DNA of 64,000 nucleotides from assembly GCA_951230915.1 (NCBI GenBank), contig OX579636.1:34841567-34905566 (forward strand), written 5' to 3'. Under the pieces are notes generated by a model. The model was given only the letters and a program-made list of their open reading frames with translations. It ran no database searches and had not been told where the DNA came from. This DNA comes from Antitrichia curtipendula (taxonomy: Eukaryota > Streptophyta > Bryopsida > Hypnales > Leucodontaceae). The position numbers were made by a program, and so were the translations under genes. This document shows positions 10,951 through 23,160 of the stretch, in pieces. Within the stretch, counting starts at the first letter, position 1, and each line of letters starts with the position of its first letter.

Positions 10951-13369
10951 TATCCATCCAAAACAATACCACCAACGCACTATTTTTATGAACCTCAGGA
11001 AATTGTCCCAATGGTTCAAGAGCATTTTTAGTGTAATAAAGGCAATACAAATTTTTTGGAAGTGATGACATTGAAAAGAAGCCACCCTTCCATATCAATA
11101 TACGCAACACTTTCATGAGAGAAAGGTCAACTATAATTTTGAGACTTTGAGGGAGGATCAAAGTTTGAAGAGTACTCATTAGAGGCTGCACAATTACATC
11201 CAAAAAAAATCAAATAAACTTCTAAGCCTTTTCTTGGATCAAACTAGACATAAAGAAACTCAAAATGAATTTATTGCGTGCTTCTCTCACAAGGATTAGA
11301 AGAAGACTACATACACAACAACTTTTGGATCCTCAAACAATCAACAAGATTGAATACTACTCCAATACTCCCACACTCTATTCAAATTCTCTCTCTAATA
11401 TGCTCCCAAAAAATTACACAATAAAACTCTATTAGATTGATCAAATTAAAGTTCAATGGACACCACACATACCTCATTCTTTTTCAACAATGCCAAACAA
11501 TCGGAACCCCATAAGCGTTTGCATATACCCAAACTTGCTCTTTCTTGCTTGGCAATTGTACGATCGAAGTCTCGCAAAAGGTCGTGCATACCAAAGGCAC
11601 CAAACTCATCCACTCTAATCAAGGCCTTCTCTACAAGGATTCGCACACCCAACGCTCCAGACCAACCTTGGGATCTCCAAACAAGTTTAGACATCTCTAC
11701 AGATGCTCCCAACAATGCACATGCAATATCCAAAAATATTTCTTGATGTTGCTCTTCAAGAGCATCATAGCTGATCCGAAGACATTCAAATATCTTCTTT
11801 TCATTCAATATAGTGCCACAATTCAACTTCTTCAAAACTTCCTCCCAAATCTCCACATCCTTCTCATCCTTCAATAGAGATCTACAAACCTTCAATACAA
11901 AGGGAACTCCACCACATGCCACGCTAACATCTCTAACAAGGCCTTCAAATATTGGAGGTACTTTCCAATCACTTCCAAATGCATGACATGCAAAGACACT
12001 TCGAGAATCTTGTTGGCTCAATAATTGAACAACATGAGTGTGAACCTCATGATTGACATGAAATGAAGTAGACTTCTCAAAAACACGCCGATTTCGAGAA
12101 GTGACAATGCACATGCTACCTTCCTTCAACATTTTGCGTGACATCAAATAATCCATCTGATCATCATCACGAACATCATCCAATACCACAAGAATAAGTT
12201 TCTTAGATAGCCTTTCTTCAAGAATAACCTTACCCCTAGACTTGTCTACAATATTTTGAATTGAGTCATTCTCACTCAAGGCCTTCAAAATATGATTTTG
12301 GACACTTGTCACACCACCTTGATTCACCTTCTCAACTGCATCTTCCACATAACAACTCGCATCAAATCGTCTCCTCAATTAGTTGTATAACTCCCGTGCC
12401 AAAGTGGACTTTCCAATTCCACCCATTCCCCACAATCCCAACATCAATATTTTCTTCTCATCAATGGTTTGAATGAGGTTCTCAGCAACTTGCTTCACAC
12501 CCACAATATGATCACCTACATCCAAAGGAAGCGGCTTATTTGCCAATTCAAAGATCTTTCCAACCACCTCCAACACCAAGTCCTTTTCCAACCTACAAAC
12601 AATTTGAAACAAATTTCATTAACACCAAATATGATGTCAATTTCAAGTTAAACCAAAAACTCTTCATAACACAATGCGTACCTACATATTTACCTCTTGT
12701 CTCCCACAATGTGCTCCCAACCATTTAGTTTTGAAGCTCTTTTCAAATCGGACCTCCATTCTTTTGTGATAGATGTAGCATGCCTCTCTATCAACTTTGT
12801 AAATCCAACAGCTAATTGTCCCTTTTCAGGGAAACTTACTTCCCAAGGCCGAACTTTGTAGAAGATGGGTAGCACCTTCATTGAAGGAGAGTCCAACATT
12901 ACATGTAATTCTTTCAAGTACCACTCTGATTGTACAAAAGTTTCGGAAAAGATGACTAGGGCTAGGGGTGTCGTCTTGATAACATGATCAATACATTTCC
13001 AAGCATCTTGGCCTTTACCAATGGATGTGCAATCCATAAAGGGATGCAACCCAGCTTGTTTCAAAGCTTCGTATAAATAGCCCACAAAATCCATCTTGGT
13101 GTCAGGGCCTCTATGACTAATAAAAACATCATAGTCTCCAAATTCATCTGGATACAACCAATGATCAATTTTATTGACAAATCAACACGTCCAAATTTCA
13201 TCAAATAATGTTTGCAATCACATATAAAGGTGAGCATGATAAAATTATAAATGATGGTACTTCAAAATTCAATAAAAAAAAAAGAATAGGTTAGTAGTGA
13301 GACCAAAGGTAAATTATCCATACCTTCCTTTGCACAAAATCTCTTTGCAAGCCTTGTATCACTCTCCAT
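8140..13369 (-). pseudogene. TIR-NBS-LRR (TNL) disease-resistance gene, inactivated
   Basis: Model, minus strand: exon 1 13369-13324 (15 codons plus one base), exon 2 13147-12694 (TIR), exon 3 12592-11473 (NB-ARC), exon 4 from 11185 leftwards (LRR). Introns are GT-AG and phases match. TIR: the YDVFISHRGPD start is present and the likely catalytic glutamate lies in WYLKEL. NB-ARC: P-loop GMGGIGKST near residue 225, kinase-2 LILVVLDDV, an RNBS-B-like TSRN, GVPF in place of GLPL, EIFLDIACALLG and MHDLL. Such receptors sense pathogen effectors; active TIRs hydrolyse NAD. Damage: TAA at 12379-12381 (codon about 238, just after the P-loop), a stop at 9752, a stop near 9476, and later LRR pieces in other frames (9150-9353). 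The product would be a truncated TIR plus P-loop, so this is called a pseudogene, although TIR-only products can be functional. Confidence 0.85.
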
Positions 13370-14848
13370 AATGCTTGTATGCTTGCCACTACAAAAGTAG
13401 AATATACACCAAATGATTGTATGAAACGAAAAATGAGTCTACAATTTTGACAATATACACTTATTCATAATTCACCCAACCTACACAAGTCACTTTTTTG
13501 CAACCTTTGAAAGCAAGATTCTATAGGAATTCATGTCAATATAATACGTGAGATAATTGATAAAGAAGTGTACATAGCATGAAAGTACTTACATATAATG
13601 TCAACTTGCTTCTTTTCAACAAATGGTAGCCTTCACAATGTAAATAGAGAGTTCCAAGATAGAGGCATATTATGATTGTTGTGTATTGCAATAAAGATTT
13701 GCAAACCTTGGTCTATCTAGCGCATTTATACATTACTTGAAGAACTATTTTTAAGATTGCCTAGTATCCTTCTTGAAATCAATTCCTAAAGAGCTCTTGA
13801 AAAACATGTAGGTGTATCTCCTTTAGATTAAATACCAACTTGAATTCATGATTCAAAGCTCATCACGACCTCTCTGCAAAATTCACAACAATGATGATCA
13901 TGTGAGCATCAAATAATGAGCAACAAAAAACAAATTCTTAATCTAAAAAAAACAAAACTAGAATAAAGAGCTTAAAAAGAAAACACAAACTCATCATGGA
14001 TATAAGAACTAGACAACAGTTGTTTGATTATAAAATCTGTTGGAGGATGCCACAAAAAGTCAGATTGTCCCAATCAAGCAACCACCTTCTTATGTAGAAC
14101 ACCTTCCCAGTCAAGGCAAGGGACAACAAGATGAACCATTTCATTTCATTCTCTGTCTTGACCCTTTTCCAATCTTTATAAATGTGCCTGACTGAAAACC
14201 CTAAGAACCAAGAGACCCAACTTGGGTCTCAAATTGATTTTAGCAATTTTGAGGTGGTCACATGGGAACCATCTTTGGTCCATTTTTATTTATTTCTGAC
14301 CATCATGAGCAATGTTCATTGATTTTGGTGATAAACAATTGACCCCATTAAAACCCAATTTCCACAATGTCATTAATAAAAGTCGCCAGTTCATAAACAC
14401 ACATAGTTGGTGATATATAAGTGGAGAACAGAGTCTTCAAAGAACATCCAAGGGTACATCCTTATCCCTACCATGCCCTACAAAGGTACAGTGCACCCAG
14501 GACCAACTTCATGAACCTGATGGCACAAAAATTGACCCAAAAAACAAAAGAAATCCACTAAGCACAGAAATAAGCACAAATTTGTCTCTTGGTTCTGCCT
14601 TCTAACCCATTGATACTCTACATTGAAATCCCAGGACAAAAAACCTCCACACGCTCAAGTATATATGAATCTTCAACACAATTAAAAAGGATCTGACCTC
14701 TCTTGACAAGTCCACAGCGACTGCACGATTCAAAACTCACACAGCACACAAGATCTGCATAATACATAAACTTAACTATTACAAAGTGAGACAATCAATA
14801 CAGTTACATATTGAAGCGCAAAGGGTCATGCTATCCAGAGCTGATCCT
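13370..14848. other. Intergenic region upstream of the TNL pseudogene
   Basis: This should contain the former TNL promoter. No coding sequence, RNA gene or complete transposon was recognised. Confidence 0.5.
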
Positions 14849-15720
14849 TCAAAACAACGTCCAGAAAACGCTTACTCTTGGCTCTTGGAGGAACGGGACG
14901 TCATAATGATTGGAGTGGCTAGTGATAAGTCTAATTTTACAGCTGTCGGAACCCTCATCATCAGACTGCTGAATAAGCTTCTCAGCTCCCCCAACATTGT
15001 CCACAACTGTCACAACTTGGGTGGTTTGCGGGGTAGCAAGAGCGACGAAGTATGATGCGATCTGCAAGTCAAATCACAACATGGCGAAATTTATCATGCT
15101 GGACGAGCAGACTTGAATCCATTGAGAACAAAGCAGCTTTCTAACAAGTCTCAAGGTCAACATTAATGACTCTTCAAAAAGGAGCAAAGTAAGCAGAAAT
15201 ATATGCGATAACAAGAAAGGGATACTGAAAATATCTACGCACACTCAAAGAAAGCAAGAAGTGCACTTCCATGAACAGGCAACAAATAAGCAACTGAAAA
15301 TAGAAACGAATACAAGATTTCGTTTCCTAGTAACTCGGAACTGAACTGAAGGGATACCAGACTCGAAATTCTCGAAATTGACTTCCCCACGATTGAGAGT
15401 GATTGTATTATTCAATTGTCTCAATGCCAAATCCTGTTTCAATGAAGAGGTAGGGATCGATCTAATGAATCATTATTGAGAACAGGTGTAGGCAAGCCTT
15501 TACTGGAGGTTCCATCACGGATTTGAAACAGTGCTCACATGATCTAAGCCATTTCGAGAATGATCAACCAAGAAAGTCTCAAAACTGAGCCCATCCAAAG
15601 GATCACCATACCTGGAAACAAGAACATTCATGAATCCATCGATCATTTCGCCAGTACTAGCGGCGTAAGAGTTGTCAGCTACTGGATGTTCCACACATCA
15701 TTCCCTCTAGATCTGCGTGC
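14849..15720 (-). CDS. Possible unrecognised spliced gene
   Basis: Several codon-like open segments lie on the minus strand next to plausible splice signals. One starts at ATG about 15655 (MIDGFMNVLVS) and ends at a GT donor. One at about 15590-15530 reads SFETFLVDHSRNGLDH and ends at GTGAGC. One at about 15442-15320 follows an ACAG acceptor (DLALRQLNNTI onwards). One at 15062-14849 follows TTGCAG (IASYFVALATPQTTQ onwards, ending in a stop). Composition is less AT-rich than the flanks, and a leader-like region extends upstream to about 16640. I do not recognise any family. It may be a real small gene, a pseudogene or a non-coding transcript; the exon joins are guesses. Confidence 0.25.
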
Positions 15721-16689
15721 CTGATACACACACCGTAAACTAATTTCTTAATTCCCAGGCAAAAGATACGAAATGGACTGCAAAGCTAGATAAGAGAAAA
15801 CGATTCATGAACATTTCAGCAAATTTGTTCAATAAAATCATATGCCACACAAAGTCAAACCTCCCAACCAAGCGTCCAACTTGACAAGCAAAATGACTAG
15901 CGCAACATGGCAAGGGATAGCGAGCTGAACTATGGTTCCCAGAAAACGAATCTTTGTATGTATGTGTCACTACAGTTTCTAAACAGACTCTTCCAAAATG
16001 TGATGAAGGAAACACGGTCTAAGCAAATCAGCTACGCAGTTTGAAAATGATAAATTAACAAAAGATTCCGTTCGTCGGTAATCCTGCCGCTACAAGATTC
16101 GTTAAGAGGCTCACAACCGGATCATATCCGTGGACATCAAAATGGCACAAATGAACAATAATACTCTGATTAGGGTTAAGAATCCGCACCAGTGACAACA
16201 GTAAGGAGCAGACACACAACGCCGACTCCAGATAGAACTGCACTAGTTCAAACCCTACGCATCGAACAGGGACAATCAAAAATACACGCAAACCCGTCCC
16301 AATAAAGTAAGAGCAAGCACTAATAAGCACGACCTTCAAATCCCAGTAAGAAACGCACGATCTCTGGAAACCGACACGCTCATACCGACGAAAAGGTAGG
16401 TGGAATCCCTAGCGCAGTAGAAATCCTCGTCCCGCACAGAACTAAGCTCGAAACTGTACATGAAAAGAATCCTAACAGAAGAAAATCTCTGAGCAACAAG
16501 CAAAGCGCGAGGAAATCGTTACATGCTGAAATGGCGAAGAACTGAACAAGGGTGAAACAAACGGAGTACTTGTTGCAGACAGAGGCGAGTGACGGTCTCC
16601 GGTGACCGTGTCAGCCACTGGTCACCACGGATTCCCGAGCTCCCAAGACCGTGTTCACAATTTTTTCATGGGATTTTTTAACTCTGTTC
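15721..16689. other. Possible 5' leader of the unrecognised transcription unit
   Basis: Higher GC than the flanking intergenic DNA. On the minus strand it contains a possible donor (GTATGAG at about 16385) that would fit an intron in a 5' leader. No protein frame was recognised. Confidence 0.3.
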
Positions 16690-16910
16690 TTAACCCTTAA
16701 ACGTCGAGGCGGACGTTTTGCGTCCAATGATTGACAAGAGAATCTCTTGTGTAGGACATGTCTAGGACAGAAGTGCAACTATTAATCCTCTAAATTTTGT
16801 GGGAAAAGTAAAGATCATCTACAGTGCTTTTGTATTATTTTAATCCAACAATTCAAATGGTGTCAAAACATATGATTTCTATGGTTATGAGCCCATCGTT
16901 TAAAGGTTAA
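16690..16910. mobile_element. TTAA-bounded MITE, family C copy 1 (221 bp)
   Basis: The ends are TTAACCCTTAAACG and, reverse complemented, TTAACCTTTAAACG. It shares its interior with the copies at 22244-22478 and 25977-26205 in the opposite orientation. Shared parts include 'gagaatctcttgtgtaggac', 'aaattttgtgggaaaag', and 'caattcaaatgg' before the end. There is no coding content. It is probably a non-autonomous TTAA-specific transposon. Confidence 0.75.
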
Positions 16911-17050
16911 GCTGTAAATGCACATAAAAAAATGCAAAATCATGATAAATTTAATAACTTGTCAATCCACTAAGGATCAAGGATTCATAGTTCTTTGCTA
17001 CATACTAGGTGATCCAATTGCAATGAATGTAGTATCATACTTAAGTTATA

Positions 17051-17634
17051 CTTCCTTCCATCCCAAAATAAATCCAAGATTTCCTAAAATACTTTTCCCA
17101 AATTAAATTCAACATTGACTCTCCACAACTTATTGGACAACAACTGAAGCTAGTTCAAACTGACCCTAAAGCAATAGAATCCGTAGATACCACGCTTCAA
17201 AGACTATATAGCAATTCAATCCCTGTTGAGGGAATCAAAACACAAACTCTAACCAACCAAAGGCGAAGAACTCAACCCACAACTATACAAAAACATTCTC
17301 AACAAATCTTTTGTTGAGAATTTTCTGGACTTAAATCACAGGATATTGTCGGAGTTGAATAAAGAAGACGTCAATGGATGTCACTGCATCAATGTTGCTT
17401 GGAGAATGATCAAAAGTAACGCCATTGGAATAGTTCCGAAAAAGGAAAAAAAAATTGTCAATTTTACGGCCTGTTTTCAACATGCTCCAATTCACTGTTG
17501 ACTTTCAATCTTTCATGCCCAGTGGGGTTTAGTAGAAGCTTCAATAACTACACAATCCTTTGGAAATAGGAGTTGTTCATGCACTAATCTAGCCATTTCT
17601 AAGAAACCCTGGATTTATTTTGGGACGGAGGTAG
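17051..17634. mobile_element. Stowaway-like (Tc1/mariner) element (584 bp)
   Basis: The left end is CTTCCTTCCATCCCAAAATA and the right end, reverse complemented, is CTACCTCCGTCCCAAAATAA. Both are flanked by TA (17049-17050 and 17635-17636). These match the well-known plant Stowaway terminus (CTCCCTCCGTCCCAAAATAA). At 584 bp it is longer than typical Stowaway MITEs, so it may be an internally deleted mariner-like element. No transposase frame is present. Confidence 0.85.
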
Positions 17635-17636
17635 TA

Positions 17637-18341
17637 ACTTATATGTATAAAACCCCGCTCCCAATTTCTTCCACACAATACATGTACACGAAACGCAAAC
17701 TGTGACGCTCAGAATATGCAACATTTGCAGTGTAACAGTTGCACGTCCACATCCTCTCGAATGCGCGCACCGAGTGACAACCAACATGCTCCTCCGCTTT
17801 TCCCAAAGCATGTTAATTTCTCCAAAACTTAATCCCCCAAAACCTCATTACACATCAACATTGAAGAATCTAAAAAACATCCCTGCTGTCAAAACTACAG
17901 ATCCGAAATGAAGGTCCTACATTACAGAATTCACCTAAAACAAATACAATCTCAGGGTAGTCTACACAATTAATGCAGAACAATTGCTCGTTGACATTCC
18001 CTCAAATGCACACACACAACACATGGTTGGTTGCAGTCGACCAACATCCAATTCAACATGTTCCCTCCGATTTCCAAAGCATGTTTCTCTAAAACGCAAT
18101 CTCCCAATTCTCATAACACGTGAACACTGAAGAATCTCAAAACCATATATATTCCTGCATGTACTTGCTAACATAACAGGACTTCGATCCCTGCACGTAA
18201 TGATCCGCAATGAATGTCCTACTCTATAGAATTAAATTTACCCCCCTAATTAATCATGTTGAATCCTCCCAAACAAAAGCAATGCAATCTTCTGTGTGGA
18301 TTGAATTGAGCAGAGGGTGTGTGATCTAGTTGGAAGGGGGG
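17637..18341. other. Intergenic region downstream of the thaumatin-like gene
   Basis: It should contain the 3' UTR and polyadenylation region of the minus-strand thaumatin-like gene. Two stretches near 17700-17900 and 17960-18200 look like diverged duplicates: both contain 'aatgcrcrcac', 'caacatg', 'ctccrmtttcc' and 'aagcatgt' in the same order. No gene was recognised. Confidence 0.4.
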
Positions 18342-20690
18342 TTAAGCGACCCCAGCAGGGCAGAAGGTGATGGCGTAGTTTTGCGCTTTGCAAGTGAAGG
18401 TGCTGGTGGCGTCGTCGTAAGCGTAGCTGTAGGCGGTGGGGCAGGCGGCCTTGAAGGGGAGCGAGTATTGAGTGGGGGGGCACGTGCTGGGCGTTCCATA
18501 TGCACCTGTACAGCAGTATTGCGGGGCTCCGAAGGCTGCACAGGCGCTTCGGCATCCGATCACTGCACTAGCTGCTAAAAGCTGCATTCGGAAACAGTCA
18601 CACAATTTGATCATGCAGTAATGAATCATAGTTAACCCTGCAATGCTGCGGAGGGCACAAAGAAAAAATCTAGATTTGAATTGTGTGAAAATGTTGTGAT
18701 CATCCAGATTTATAGCAATGGCATCAAAGACCCCAACTCGGTACTGCACTCCATTTTGACGTTCTATCACTACAATTTGTGGTGAGAATCAACCACCCCC
18801 AATTCTTGTAGCGTCTGTTCTCCAAAAACACTTAAAATTAATTCCATTTCAAAAAACACGATCACCCCATACGACAGCGTTTGTAGACGGAAGGTTTGAA
18901 CGTTGAAAACAAAAACATGATTCCACAATGCAATTGGCATTCAAAGTTGCTACGTGAACAACGTTTTTGAACATATTTGCTGAAAAACGTTGTGAGCGTG
19001 TTGAATTACGTTACACAATTTTCTTTTTTTTTTGCTGAAACAATGTACGCTGCTAAAGCATCTTCCAAAACGTTGTTACAAAAATTCTCAAACGCTGCTA
19101 AAACGTTGCCAAACCCTCCCAATTCTAGTAGTGTTCCTCCCAATTCTTGTTGTGTCTGCTTTACAACAATTCTCAAAGTGACTCCTCGGACATTTTTGGG
19201 TCTCCGCATCGTCGTAGGGATACGCAAGGAAGAGGGCATTGGCAAGCGGAAAAGTTAGGCAAGTGGCAGTATATATTTTGTACCTGGAGAGCGGCGGGGC
19301 AGTTGTTGTTCAAGTTGCTGGTGCAGGCGGGAGCGTCACAAACGCCGGTGCCGCCCACGGGCTGCATGGCGATGGGCAGGTTGTAGCCGTCCACCAGACT
19401 GATGTCGTAGAAGTCATCCCCGTTGGCCCCGTTCAACGTAATCTCCGCCAGAGACGCAGGTGGATTCCCGCCCGCGCCGTTGCACTTCAGCACACCTCCG
19501 CAATCCCCCGTCTGGCAGACTCCTTTCCCAGCCGCGTCGAATTTGCAACCTGCTTGCATTTGCGACGTCCACATTAATTACTTTCTCACATCACGGCACT
19601 AGAACTGGATTCAAATTCGTCATGCAATCCGGGCACTGTACCATAACTTACACTCAATTCAAGTCCCTACATCCATTGAACCCACAAGCCTGCTAAACCA
19701 CAACCTGCTTGCCATCGCCAATGCAATCATGTGCATACAGCCGGAACCACATCTACATTAATTTCTCAGATCACGGCATGAGAGTTCAATTCAAGCTCGT
19801 CAAAAAATCCTGGCACCACATCGTACAAGCTCTTGCATTCATGGAAACACTTAACAATGCTAGGGCACCACAGTCTGCTTGCCATCGCCAATCATATGCA
19901 CACCGGGGTGTTCACAACTGGAACCACATCTTCGTTCATTTCTCATATGACGGCACCGGAATTCAATTACCACTTGTCAAGCAATCCTGCCACCAGATCA
20001 CACAAATCTCTACACTCATTGAAACCGACATCAATGCCTGACCAACTCTAGCTCTATTTCAAGAAAAGGATTAACCTTATTGAATCTATCAGCATCTTCA
20101 GAATAAAAACACTTGAATTCAATGGTATTTTTGAAGAGACCAAGGATTGAGATTGTAGAAGTAAAATCTTGAAAGGAAGTGCTTCTTTAGTTCTTTACCT
20201 GTGCGTCCCCAGAAACGGCCGCCCCACGCAACTGGAGCCGTGACGGCATGCTGCGCACCGGCAAGCAACTGGAAGCCTCCTTCGGCCAGCAACGGCAGCC
20301 CTCCATTGGGCTGCAAGCCCGCCCACACCGTGAATTTGCATGAATTCACAAAGGTGAATGTCGCCGCATCAACCCCTGCAAATGCTACTCCCGAGTCAGC
20401 CACTAATACTGTTTTATTCAACTTACTTTGTTTACACTCGTATGCTTCAACGACAAGCTTATTTCAGAATCCACACTAAATAGACAAAAGAGTCGGTAGC
20501 CCCATCAAGGACTCCACCCATGGTAACCTCTGATCAGTTCAATAGCACCTTTCCTCATAGCAATTACAAGAGCTCAAACAAAATAGAGATGCTTGTGATC
20601 GATCAGTTCGAGAGTGCAACCTGAGAGAATGCACGACAGGGTGAAGAGCGTAGACAGAACTGGGACCGAGGAGTTGCCAGCCATGGCCAT
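18342..20690 (-). CDS. Thaumatin-like protein (PR-5 family)
   Basis: Four exons: 20690-20621, 20375-20199, 19549-19284 and 18581-18342. All introns are GT-AG, phases agree, and they give 250 residues, normal for the family. ATG 20690 is chosen because it opens a hydrophobic signal peptide (about residues 1-23) joined to [12 protein letters not shown], the usual mature start. The protein has all 16 conserved cysteines for eight disulphides. The family signature is present ([31 protein letters not shown]), as are the acidic-cleft residues of the REDDD set (Arg in RFWGR, Glu in LAEIT, Asp in [13 protein letters not shown]). Members are secreted and many bind or hydrolyse fungal beta-1,3-glucans or act as stress proteins. 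No damage is seen and the gene looks functional. Tandem repeats occupy intron 2. Confidence 0.93.
19560..20050. repeat. Three diverged tandem copies (~180 bp) inside a thaumatin-gene intron
   Basis: A block with 'acattaatttctcagatcacggca' character starts near 19571, 19756 and 19934. The motif 'ctgcttgccatcgcc' occurs near 19708 and 19877, with a related version at the exon 3 boundary near 19551. In transcript orientation each copy of that motif reads like the real acceptor (GCAAGCAG), so the repeat duplicates the exon 3 splice-acceptor neighbourhood into intron 2. Confidence 0.6.
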
Positions 20691-22034
20691 AGTTTTTGTG
20701 TGTGCGTGTATCACGTCCTGTTGTGTAGAGAAAACCTGCCTGGAGAGGGAAGCTGTTGTAAGTACAGACCCTTGATCAGAACGGTCACTCATAAGCGAGG
20801 TTCCGAGGGTCATTAATTTTATTGCTGCAAAATTCAGAGTGGAAGAATCAAACAGCGGCTGATCAGATTCAGCTGACAGCCTCTGTTGTGTTGACTGTCT
20901 GACTCTGCAAGTTGCTAATGATCAATGTGTTATTATATCAGCAGGGTTGAAACGGTACTATGCAGTGGTTCCAAATAATGTTTTTTTATAATTTATTTAA
21001 CTCAGGTTACTGTAAACTTTGAAATTGTTACTGTAAACTTCGAAATAGTGGTTTTCACAGTTTTCGAAGCCTTGAAAAAAATGTGGTACAAGTACAGCTA
21101 AATTTAGCCACGTTTCATTGAGAATACTGGTTCAATAGGCTTCACCATCGGTGAAAGAACTTACAAAATCAGGATTCAGGGAGAACAGATGATGAGATCG
21201 TTGTAAACGGTCACTGAAGTTGATAAAAATAAATAAACAACCGATTGAAATTTGGAACATCAAAATATTATTCAGCAATGAGCAATTGAGCAGTTGGTGC
21301 GATCAACAAAATTAACTAAGCTTAGAAGCCTTAATGCAAGAAGTTGTTCACTTGCTACTCTCATTCTGACTCAGTTCCGTTTTCAAACCTCGAAAAGTCA
21401 TCCTACTCTCCATCAAACCTCTATCTTCTTTCATTTATTTTTTTCAGAACCTACATTTTTTTCTTACAGCTTCTCTAACATCATTTTTGTTGAATTTTGT
21501 TGAGTTTTAAGTCGCGGATCGAACAACGACTAAATATTCTACCAACCCATTGACTTCGGGGAATAATCAGCCTACCTGAATGATGATGAAATGTACGAGA
21601 TGAAACCCAGTCAAAACTGCAAGAACTTTTTCTTGGGAAGCAGTTAACTTAGCTGGAGTGTGGGTACGTGGAATTCCAGTTTAATATGCAAGGAAATGAA
21701 GGGGAAACCACCGATATGTGATGAACTTATGATGTTGATAACTTAGTGCGTGCTGTGATTCTTGTGCGGGTTGCAACTGGATGGAGCTTGACCCCACTTG
21801 GTTGTGGATGCAGGAGACCAAGGCCGCAGGACTTCTGCCGCAATTTGAGACAGAATTGAAGCAGTCGTGCTTTTGCTTTCGCTGCCTTGATTTCTGTGAC
21901 GACGCGGCCGAAGATGGGTGAAGATTGTCAAGAGTTTGATTGATTGGACCCCCGGGGGCTTGTGAGAACTCACCGTCATGATCAACAGTGAGCTCCACTT
22001 GCTGACGGAATTCAAAACCACAGACTGGCCCTCA
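20691..22034. other. Upstream region of the thaumatin-like gene and intergenic DNA
   Basis: The first few hundred bases should hold the thaumatin-like promoter and 5' UTR. Further along, no gene or complete transposon was recognised. The short frames here have no family features. Confidence 0.45.
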
Positions 22035-22247
22035 ATCCTTTTTTGAAATTTTGCACATTTTTGCTTAATATATCTTTGTTCAAAAATATCATTTACCAAG
22101 ATTTCATGATAGTGGTCATTAAGGAAAGTTGCCTTTTCAAGATTCAAGTGTTACATTGGATGAATGAGAAGTTGGTTGGACAAAACAGCACCTGCGAGCC
22201 CTTTGTTCATCGTCCAAAAAATGGACGTCGGAGCGTTTAAGGGTTAA
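22035..22247 (-). mobile_element. TTAA-bounded MITE, family D copy
   Basis: It ends at 22244-22247 with CGTTTAAGGGTTAA. Its interior ('gcacatttttgctta', 'ggatgaatgagaag', 'caaaacas', 'ttcatc') matches the inverted copy in the RecA intron at 33434-33626. The left boundary is approximate because that end is diverged. It shares its right-hand TTAA with the adjacent family C copy. Confidence 0.55.
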
Positions 22248-22478
22248 ACCCTTAAACGACGAGCTCATAACCGTGGAAATCATCTGTTTTGAAACCATGT
22301 GAATTGTTGGATTAAAATAATGCAAAAGCACTCATTGGAAGTCAAACTATTGTAGATGATCTCCCCTTTTCCCACAAAATTTGGAAGATGAATGGTTGCA
22401 CTTGCACTTGTGTCCTACACATGAGATTCTCTTGTCATTCATCGGCCAAAAACGTCCGCCTTGACGTTCAAGGGTTAA
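22244..22478. mobile_element. TTAA-bounded MITE, family C copy 2 (235 bp)
   Basis: It begins TTAAACCCTTAAACGACG and ends with the inverse of TTTAACCCTTGAACGTC. Its TTAA at each end is shared with the neighbouring elements (family D on the left, family C copy 3 on the right), suggesting successive insertions into one another's terminal TTAA. It serves as the uninterrupted reference for copy 3: near 22306-22320 it has a single internal TTAA ('ggattaaaataatgc') where copy 3 is interrupted. Confidence 0.75.
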
Positions 22479-23160
22479 ACAACGGGCGGTTACCATGGAA
22501 ATCATTTGTTTGAGTATCACGTGAATTGTTAATTTAATCCCTAAAGTACCAAAGCCATTTTTCTGTCAAAAAACATTCAAAATTGCCATTTCTACTACAT
22601 TTGCTCAAGAAAGCAGAAAAAAATAACTCTTTTAGAATCTTACTGTAGGATCTTGTACTTGACTTGTCTTCGATCATGTAATAAAAATGTCATGAAGTTT
22701 GACCTTACAGATTAAAAGATATTAGCATTCAAAGTTGGGAAGAAAAAAAAAATTGAATTCTGGCTTGCAATTTCAGATGACTCTAACCACCATTTGAGGA
22801 TTTTTTTGGCCCTGAACGCTTTGAATTAAAAATTTATTATGTTGAAGGATTGAGTTGAAAGTCTACGGGAAAAAAATTCAAAAAATAAAACTTGATTTTT
22901 ATTCTTTAAAAAATTGTTAAGTAGAAGTATGCCTAAGATTAAAAGAAAAACTAAATTGTTAATACCTCTATGATGGAATTGAAACACAATAATCCCAACG
23001 GTGAGATTGTTCTAGCAAGCATACTCAACCCTGTCAAATAAACTTTTTTTGAAAAAAATGTGAAAATTGCATTCAAAAATTAATTTTATAAGTGGTTGTT
23101 TTTAAAAAAAATGCTTAGATTGCCCAAAAAACAAGATTGTCCATAACTTTCTCATCACTA

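Noticed and set aside
18250..18578. Frames of 70-100 codons on both strands over exon 4 of the thaumatin-like gene
   Set aside because: They overlap the conserved cysteine-rich exon, whose frame is fixed by the family signature.
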